A DNA stretch of 64,000 nt, taken from Enoplosus armatus. Lineage: Eukaryota > Chordata > Actinopteri > Centrarchiformes > Enoplosidae. The notes beneath the pieces are model-generated. The model made no database searches. It was not told where the DNA came from and worked only from the letters and a program-made list of their open reading frames with translations. Positions 30,681-64,000 of the stretch are shown here, in pieces. The stretch lies in the NCBI RefSeq assembly GCF_043641665.1, contig NC_092183.1:252501-316500 (forward strand), read 5' to 3'. The translations under genes and the position numbers were made by a program. How positions within the stretch are numbered: the stretch's first letter is position 1; every line of letters starts with the position of its first letter.

Positions 30681-32445
30681 ATATTTTTTAACAATATTTT
30701 TATTGAATTTTGTATTAATTTCACACATACAAATAGACCATAACAACAATAATAATTTAATTAAACAATGAAACATGTAGTCAGCATTTCACATACTTCA
30801 TATAGCTAACAGAGAAATACAATAAAACACATCAGATAAGAATAAAAAGAAAGAAAAAGAAAGATAAATAAATAAAGGAAAACAGAGAACAGAAAACAAC
30901 AACAACGTAGTAACACTAAGCAACACAGCAATTTCTAAATGACTTTGAAACACCTTAATGCCCAAGAAACGGTTTTCACACATTTTCAAATTCTCCTGTC
31001 CTCCCTTTGGTTATATAAGTCAGTCTCTCCAAGACAATACAAGATGCCGTCTCCTTCACCTGTTCATGTATCGGAGGTACATACATTGTCCTCCAAGGTA
31101 AAGCTGTCACCCTCCTTCTGGCCTGCAGGAGTCCAAAGTCAACTAAAGTTAACTGTTCTGAACTAACAATAAAGTTCTCTGCATATATACATAGTACGCA
31201 CAGTTTTGCTTGGTGAGGCACCTTCACTCCAACAGTCTCACATATAGTCGGAACAACTGTTTCCCAATATTTTCTTAATTTTGGACACAGTGAAACAAAG
31301 TGTCTGGGACGTCAGGGGACCAACGGTTCAGTTTGACAGGGGTAATGTCAGTTCTCATTAACCATTTGTATTGTAATAATTTCATTCTCGTATTAATTGA
31401 GAATGCCATTGCCATTTCCCAATCAGCCTCTTGTATGTCATCTTGAAGATCCAGTCTCCACGCCTCTAGCCTGTCAATGATGGATTCCTTATCATGGCAT
31501 CAAAGCCATATAGAAGAAAGAAATCTGACTCTGACTCTACTCAGTCCCTTTAGATTTAAAAGTGTGACATTCTCAACATGTGACAGTGGTGGTTCAGATA
31601 TTATATGCTTATGTTTTGATAATATGAAATGTCTCAATAGCAAATATTTAATTATTTATATTTTTTAGGAATATAGTATGTCTGACAAAACTGTTCAAAT
31701 GTAAGAAGACTGTCATTCATATAGAGGTCCTCTATGTTCTGCACACCTTTGTCTGCCCAGACTCTGAAACCATCATCTGCTCTTCCTGCACTGAAGTAGG
31801 TATTGCCTCCATATGAGGGAGAAGTGAGAAATAGGAGGAATAATATCTTAATATGTTGGTGGGCTTTATACCAAATGTCAATATTTTTGAGGAAAGGGTT
31901 CTCTGTTGCTCTTTTCAAATGTTTTGGGCCTGCAGAGTATAGAAATAGCTTTAATGGGAGGTTTGGTACTGATGCCTGCTCAATATTCACCCAGGCTGGA
32001 AGAGCCTAGCTGAGCAGACCAATAATACCATTTGAGGTTTGGGAGCCGTAGCCCTCCCCTTTCATAAGGCAGGTATAGCAGTCTAAGTCTCAGTCTAGTT
32101 GTTTTGTTTTTGATTTTGGGAGTGAGATGCGTTTCATGTTTATACGGCCGATCGTTGATACATGCATTGTCATCCATTCATCCAATGCCCCCCTTACTTC
32201 GTCCACTAGTGGGTCATAGTCTGTTGGGATGATCGTTTTAATCTTGGGGGTAATTCTGACGCCAAGGTAAGTGAATTCTTCCTTTGCATTAATAAATGGG
32301 GTTTTTAAGACAGGTTTCAATCTTTTTTTCTTTGTTCAAAAACAGTATATGATTTTGAGTTGTTAATGTTGTAACCAGAGAACCGCCCAAACAATTCAAT
32401 CTGTTGCATTAAGTTTTGGATACTGACTGACCAGATTGGTTAAAA
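30681..32445 (-). mobile_element. L1-like LINE, 3' half, decayed
   Basis: On the minus strand this gives the C-terminal half of an L1-type ORF2: FSGYNINNSKSYTVF, NAKEEFTYLGVRITPKIK, LVDEVRGALDEWMTM, then HVSTIGRINMKR, LPYERGGLRLPNLKWYYWSA, KNIDIWYKAHQHIK and SLLTFEQFCQTYYIPKKY. Several stops and frame changes separate these pieces. The 3' end begins at 'tttttaacaatatttttatt', and the same 3' end recurs as a short fragment at about 58370-58440. The catalytic FADD region is upstream of what is preserved. Inactive. Confidence 0.85.
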
Positions 32446-32640
32446 CAATACTACCTCACTATGTATTCTTTAAATGTCACGAGTGCAATACATATATATA
32501 TATTAAAAGCACCAATAACCAACAACATAAATACAATGTCTATATACAAGTATCAAGTGTTTCTGTGAGTTGTAAACAAAATAAATAGTGCAAATGAATA
32601 CATATTGAAAGGATATACATGGTCATGTACAGTTACTGTC
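32446..32640 (+). mobile_element. LINE 3'-UTR fragment (inverted relative of 34660-34910)
   Basis: 'ctcactatgtattctttaaa' and 'tgtcacgagtgcaatacata' are the reverse complement of 34855-34910. The same LINE family therefore left 3' ends in opposite orientations on either side of the first exons of fhip2b. Confidence 0.7.
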
Positions 32641-32699
32641 TTTTAATTTATTTCCTTAATTTGAGGCCTTTAACCCATATTCAAATGCTAATATTTAAA

Positions 32700-32998
32700 T
32701 CAACTTGCTGTCATTCAAAATAAATCAGCATTCATAAAAAAACAAAAGCAATTGATTTTCTTCACTTCCCTCCCTTCGTTGACGAAACTCTTATTTTGAA
32801 ATCCACTAACCGGATGCGATCAAGTTCATTCAGATTGTGTTTTATTTTGAAACTCATGCCCGGCTGTGTAATATCTCGTAGTTTTAGCTTGACACCGAAC
32901 GGTCAGCTGTTAGTTGTCAACATGTCGCAGTAAAACGGTACCTAACCGGGTTTACCCGGGTTAACGGACAGTCGGTGTCGCTCGGTTTTGGCGGGAGA
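32700..32998 (+). promoter_or_regulatory. fhip2b: Putative fhip2b promoter region and 5' UTR with a tiny uORF
   Basis: The 300 bases before the start codon become less AT-rich and contain 'accgggtttacccgggttaa', a near-palindrome. An upstream ORF atgtcgcagtaa (three codons) sits at 32922-32933, 65 bases before the main ATG. No TATA box is evident. The transcription start is not determined. Confidence 0.5.
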
Positions 32999-48401
<15,403 letters not shown>

Positions 48402-49723
48402 CTCATCTGGACCAGAACTGACACACCTGGACCATCTAGGACAGGTACACATGTTGATCTCCACCCTGAGGACACACTGACAGGCACAGCTGAGACAGAC
48501 GCACCTGAGTAACTGGGGACAGGTATACGTGTATGATCTGGAACAGGTAGAGCTGAGTAAACTAGAACTACATAAAGCCTGCTGGTCCACCTGGACTCTC
48601 AGAACCTTCAGATGTTTTACCTGAAGATTTTAACCTTTTGACATTAGTTGAGAACCTGATTGAAGCCTGTTTTGACCTGCAGCTGCAGTGTTTCTGAGGT
48701 GACCCTGAATGTCTCACTTCATCCTGATTCTACAGTCTGACTTGGTAAAACTGCTTCATCACATCATCATGAGGGTGATACTCACTCGACAGTTTTAGTT
48801 AATTATAGTTAGTTTCCAATATTTCATCAGGAAAGATGACATGATAGATTGATAGATCTAAATCTATAGATATCAACCAGAGATCAGGGACCTGGACTCA
48901 GGTGGGAGGATGATGAGAGTCAGTCACAGTTTTTAACTCTTTAAACATCAGTCACATACGAACACTTTCCTCCTGTTCATACTAACTGTGAAGTCAATAT
49001 GAAGCTTCATCTTTCAAAGTTACACACTATTGAGTATAAAACACTGAATTTCAGAGGAGGACAGTAACACAAAGACACAAGATGTTAACTTCAGATGAAC
49101 TTCATGAGGAGGACTGTGGGTTCAGTGGAGTCCTTCATGTAGGCACGAGTATTTATACGTCATGACTCAAGATTCAAAAAACGTTTTCATCTATAATGAT
49201 AGAAAACTGCCTTATGTTCAGCTGAAAGTCTTTCGGGAAGGCTGCTCTCGTGTATCCTCGCTCATGGCTCTTCAGAGGCCCACCTCTCTCCTCTGAGCTG
49301 AAATGAGAGCTTTTGGTCGGCCTGCAAGATGGTGGACCAAGACGATTTGCAGCTCAAGCGAGAATCGAGGAGCGAGGAAATATCCACTTAGAGACTTGAG
49401 ATGAAACCACTGATGTCTGATGTGTGTGTTGACCTCTGACCTCCACTCTCTGCTGCCACCATCAGGACTAAACGTATGTAACTGAATCTGAAGGAGTGAT
49501 TGTGACCTCACTGATGATGTCATGAAGTCTGTTTCCTCTGTGTTGTGGATCAGCTCTTCAATGAATCAGTCAAACTTTATTGGTACTGAAGAAATATGAA
49601 CCGCAACAATGTGAGAAAATATATTTATATACAAAGAGGTAAAAGTTTAACATGTGAAAACTCGATAGACAATAAAAACAAAAAGATGGGAAACAACTGT
49701 AATTATATATTAACAAAATTAAC

Positions 49724-49761
<38 letters not shown>

Positions 49762-50290
49762 TCTTCATCATTTGAAACATTTTACCAAAAAGATTTTGAA
49801 TCTTTGGAAACTTTGAGAATTTAAATGAAGTTCACAGAGTTTGAAACCAACAAAGAAGAAGAATATTTGTCTCATTTCCTGTTGGGTTTAAATACGTTCC
49901 TGGTTGTATTTGACTGCTGATAGACTGAAATGTAAATGACCCAACAGAGTTTGAACTTTTAATTTGATGAATTTTACTTTAGTTTTAATATAAATTCAAA
50001 TGATGGAAATAATTGAAAAGATGTTTGGATTCACAGATCAGCAGAGAGTTGTTTTTATTATTTTATTGGTTGAATTCTTTGGTTTGAACTGAACTTATTG
50101 TTCATCTTATGTTTGTTTGAAGTTTATAACATCTGAATCTGTGAGCTTTATTTAAACGAGCTGTGTTTTATTATTTTATTTTCTCTTTTTGGTTTGTGCT
50201 GGGTGGTGTGATCAAATCATTCATTCTTTTAGATTTTGTGTTTTTAAAGTTTCACCAGCAAAATGTTCAATAAATGTTCATTTGGACATT
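48402..50290 (+). other. fhip2b: Presumed fhip2b 3' UTR
   Basis: Follows the TGA at 48399-48401. AT-rich, with an AT microsatellite at 49725-49753. The signal AATAAA at 50269-50274 is a good candidate end. An earlier poly(A) site cannot be excluded. Confidence 0.55.
50269..50274 (+). terminator. Candidate poly(A) signal of fhip2b
   Basis: AATAAA in 'atgttcaataaatgttc', about 1.87 kb after the stop. Confidence 0.45.
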
Positions 50291-50417
50291 TTAGTTTGAA
50301 ACATCGAATTTAAATGAGCTTAAAGACAGAGTGTTGTTGATTTCTCCTCCTGTCTTTTTGTTACTCCTGCCTTGCTGCTGCACCATGTCAACCACCTGCA
50401 ACATCAGCTGGCCTGTG

Positions 50418-51147
50418 ACCCCAATTAGTGATGTGTCGGTCGCGAACAAGCCGGTTCAAAGAGCCGGCTCTTTTAAGTGAACTATGGGAGCCGGCTCCCG
50501 TCCGCGACCGAGCTGGGGGTTTTTTTGTAAAGTAATACAAGGCAGAATGATATGACAATTATTGATATTTGTGCCAAAGGCTCGGACAATGATGCTTACC
50601 TCGTTGTTAGGCAACGCCCTCTGCACACGGCTCGCACCAGTCTGCAGGCAGAGTTAAGTTTCGTTTTCCTACTTCTCACCGTGGGCAAAACAGCTGATTG
50701 AGCTCGTTTAACACAGTTCGTGTGCGTCAATGACAGCAAAACCATACCTACTGTAGTGATTTCTATTAAATGCCTGTGCATCTGCCTTTAAAGTGCCTGC
50801 TTCAGAAATAAACCATTTAAAGCATATCCCTGCCTCCCGTGTCCTGACAAGACACCCCATATTGTTCGCAAATTTCCTAACAAGTGGAGCGTTCCTACAA
50901 TATTAGAAAATGTAATTTCTACTTTTGAATACTTAAGTACAAAGGATGTATTGAATAATTTAAGTGATATATGTGTACACATACAAATCATAAGTCAAAA
51001 CAGTGCTAAATTTGGCTGAATTATAAAAGGTATAAGTGGTAAAATGAAGAGCCGTTTGGGAGCCGAAAGAGCCGGCTCTTCTTGGTGAGCTGAGCCAAAT
51101 GATCCGGCTCACTAAAAAGAGCCGGAATTCCCATCACCAACCCCAAT
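50418..51147. mobile_element. hAT-type non-autonomous transposon with perfect 8-bp target duplication
   Basis: The element spans 50426-51139. It starts 'tagtgatgtgtcggtcg' and ends '...ggaattcccatcacca', so the ends form inverted t(a/g)gtgatg. The subterminal parts carry several gagccggctc palindromes in both orientations. Both flanks are accccaat (50418-50425 and 51140-51147), the 8-bp duplication expected of hAT transposition. At 714 bp with no transposase, it is mobilised only in trans. Confidence 0.9.
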
Positions 51148-51850
51148 CACCCCCCCCAACCCACACGTCACATGACCTCAGTCTCATCACAGATACAAGA
51201 CGGTCACAGCTGTGTACTGTGTCCAGTACATGTGTATGTGATCCACTGTATTTGTTGTAGAAATTGTAAAAACACATTAATGACGTCTCTTCATTCACTT
51301 CTGCAAGATTCAAACCCCTCTTTGAACCAGTTTAACCTTTCGTGCCTCCTGCTGGTCTGATGATGAACTGCAGCTCTGCATCATCTCCCTCCTCACGTGT
51401 CAAACTGCTGTAGCTAAACACAGCACACCGGAGGTTAGGCCTGTCCCTTTCAGAGTAAGGTGCGTCATTGCACCAGAAGAGTCGAAATGTGTTTCCAAAC
51501 CAACAGAAAGAAATCAGCTGTGAAATTCACGATGTCATGATCCGCTATGTATCAGCTGTTCAGGAAGAAACAACAACAACAAAGGTCAGTAAACAAACAA
51601 GCTGTCGTTTTCACATACGTGAAGAAATAGGGTTAGGGTTAGAGTTAATATCTGAACTGTCAGATATTTAAATAATCTAAAGAAATATTGATTAAGGTAA
51701 CATAAAGTCACCATGTTCTGCTGACATCAACACTTCAAACATCAGATGTTCACCGGTGCTAATATAAATAAGATATAATAAAAGCTTTTTTATATCTCAT
51801 TTCAGACACACAAAGTGCGTTTTTAAAAACGTTGAAAAAGAAAGAAAAAC
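51148..51850. other. Intergenic between fhip2b and dnm1
   Basis: No repeat or gene recognised except two short ORFs without likeness. 'ataggg ttagggttagag' near 51630 contains only two telomere-like units. Confidence 0.5.
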
Positions 51851-51854
51851 ACGG

Positions 51855-62859
<11,005 letters not shown>

Positions 62860-62874
62860 GTGAGTTGTTCACAG

Positions 62875-63056
62875 TGTGTGGTGTATGTGTGTCTGTGTGG
62901 TGTGTGTGTGTCTGTGTGTCTGTGGTGCATGTGTGTGTGGTGTGTGTCTCTGTGGTGTGTGTGTGTGTGTGTGTGTCTGTCTCTGTGGTGTGTGTGTGTG
63001 TCTGTGTGTGTGTTTGTGTGTGTGTGGTGTGTCTGTGTGTGTGTGTGTGTGGTCTA
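62875..63056. repeat. Imperfect (GT)n microsatellite
   Basis: Long GT-rich stretch with interrupting tctg and gg, after the dnm1 microexon. Confidence 0.93.
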
Positions 63057-63384
63057 TAATCAGACGTCATCGTTCTTCTCGTGAAGAGTCGTAATTTCAT
63101 TTCGGTCTTGGAACTCATTTCGTCGCTGAATGATTTCATTAATATAATTTTTTATCGACACGCTGGAGGAAAAACACGAGCTAAACGTCTAAACGTCTGT
63201 GGATGACGGACAGGCATCTCAAAAGACACCGCTGGATAATTTTGCTTTATTCCAGGATCTGGATCCAAGGAGCCTCCGGTGAGTTCACCTCTGCCATCAG
63301 AATGAAACTGTAGCCTCATCTATGACCAACAGTGACCACTAGACTGAACGTGTTCATATTATGTTGTTTTTCACCCGTGTGGAC

Positions 63385-64000
63385 CAGAGTACATTCATCA
63401 GGGCTGCAGAGAGACTGGCTGCCAACAGAGGAATCAAATGCGTCTCTGTTGTCTGCATTTAGAACGAGTGGTCCTGCTGTCTCTGCCGTCGGGATTGAGA
63501 CCTGCAACACAATCTACTGCAATGAATTGAATCTGAGTGCCCAGCAGCGGTCCTGAATGGAGAGCACTGCCCCAGGCTTTGAAGAACAGTGGCAGTTTCC
63601 CAACTGTTTGTTCTACTGGATGTGACGCACATTTTAACGCTGTCGTCTGAACATAGTACGTCTAATTTCCACAACGAGAGGGGCTCCGTGCTCAAGGCCC
63701 TTGTGGATGCAAACCTGAGATTCATCTACGTGGATGTGGGCACCAACGGCAGAGTCAGTGATGGTGGTGTAGGGAACAAGAGCAACCTTAGGACAGCTCT
63801 CCAGAGAGGGACCCTCCAGCTACTAGACCCGAAACCTCCAGCCATCCAGGACCACACCTGTGCCTCATGTGGAAGTAGCTGATGAAGCATTTGCCCTGAG
63901 GACAAATGCAGTGAAGCAGAGAGACCAGAGACCAGAACTGCAGTTGTTCGTATTACCCTGACACCACAGCAGCAAAGGAGGTCAGGGAGGAGTTCAAGAA
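63385..64000 (+). pseudogene. PIF/Harbinger-like transposase, decayed
   Basis: Pieces in several frames follow the order of Harbinger nucleases: FEEQWQFPNCL (63570-63610), then LKALVDANLRFIYVDVGTNG, RVSDGGVGNKSNLRTALQRG, TLQLLDPKPPA, and after a frame change VEVADEAFALRTNAVKQRDQ. The acidic catalytic D of VDANLRF...VDVG and the SDGG motif remain. Frameshifts and stops rule out a working enzyme. It continues past the right edge. It lies in the dnm1 intron after the microexon. Confidence 0.85.

Noticed and set aside
30353..30776. Ser/Leu/Cys- or Arg/Asp/Thr-rich ORFs
   Set aside because: AGAC microsatellite read in different frames.
51625..51645. Telomere-like ttaggg units (also ccctaa near 44740)
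   Set aside because: Only two units at each place; expected by chance and not an interstitial telomere block.

Overview
The window is vertebrate nuclear DNA, almost certainly from a teleost fish of percomorph type. It has split genes with GT-AG introns, four recognisable vertebrate genes, many CA/GT microsatellites, and typical fish transposons (L2/CR1-like and L1-like LINEs, hAT, Tc1 and PIF/Harbinger remnants, short non-autonomous repeats). No bacterial-type operon, CRISPR array, rRNA or tRNA was seen.

Layout. (1) 1-890: 5' part of a decayed LINE on the minus strand, abutting the first visible exon of dab2ip. (2) 975-17148 (+): 15 coding exons of dab2ip, a Ras GTPase-activating scaffold, from the C2 domain to the stop. 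Its introns hold a 3.3 kb array of 11-bp units, a nearly full-length L2/CR1-like LINE and a 1.7 kb CT-rich array. (3) 18575-27628 (-): 18 coding exons of gelsolin (gsn), convergent with dab2ip, with a candidate non-coding first exon near 28.6 kb. (4) 28.7-32.9 kb: intergenic, with an L1-like LINE 3' half, short repeats and an AGAC microsatellite grown inside a repeat copy. (5) 32999-48401 (+): 18 coding exons of an FHIP2 gene, best matched to fhip2b, whose introns hold three more long tandem arrays. (6) 50418-51147: a hAT-type non-autonomous transposon with a perfect 8-bp target duplication. (7) 52236-62859 (+): 14 coding exons of a dynamin-1-like gene (dnm1), from the start to a 12-nt microexon just before the PH domain; the rest lies beyond the window. 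(8) 63.4-64.0 kb: a decayed PIF/Harbinger transposase.

The exon junctions of all four genes were followed base by base and every joint stays in phase. Reconstructed lengths are 729 aa for gelsolin, 702 aa for the FHIP2 protein, 519 codons for the dynamin part and 947 codons for the dab2ip part. The four genes do not form a pathway. dab2ip and gsn are neighbours in mammals too. dnm1 lies further along the same human chromosome arm, whereas fhip2b does not, so its place here is a lineage-specific arrangement.

The most unusual content lies in introns: tandem arrays that fill whole introns (one with well over a hundred AP-1-type TGACTCA cores), GT repeats directly upstream of many 3' splice sites, and a 60-bp duplication of a splice acceptor plus exon start in dab2ip. 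I did not see a new enzymatic or defence system. Family names rest on remembered protein families, not on searches.
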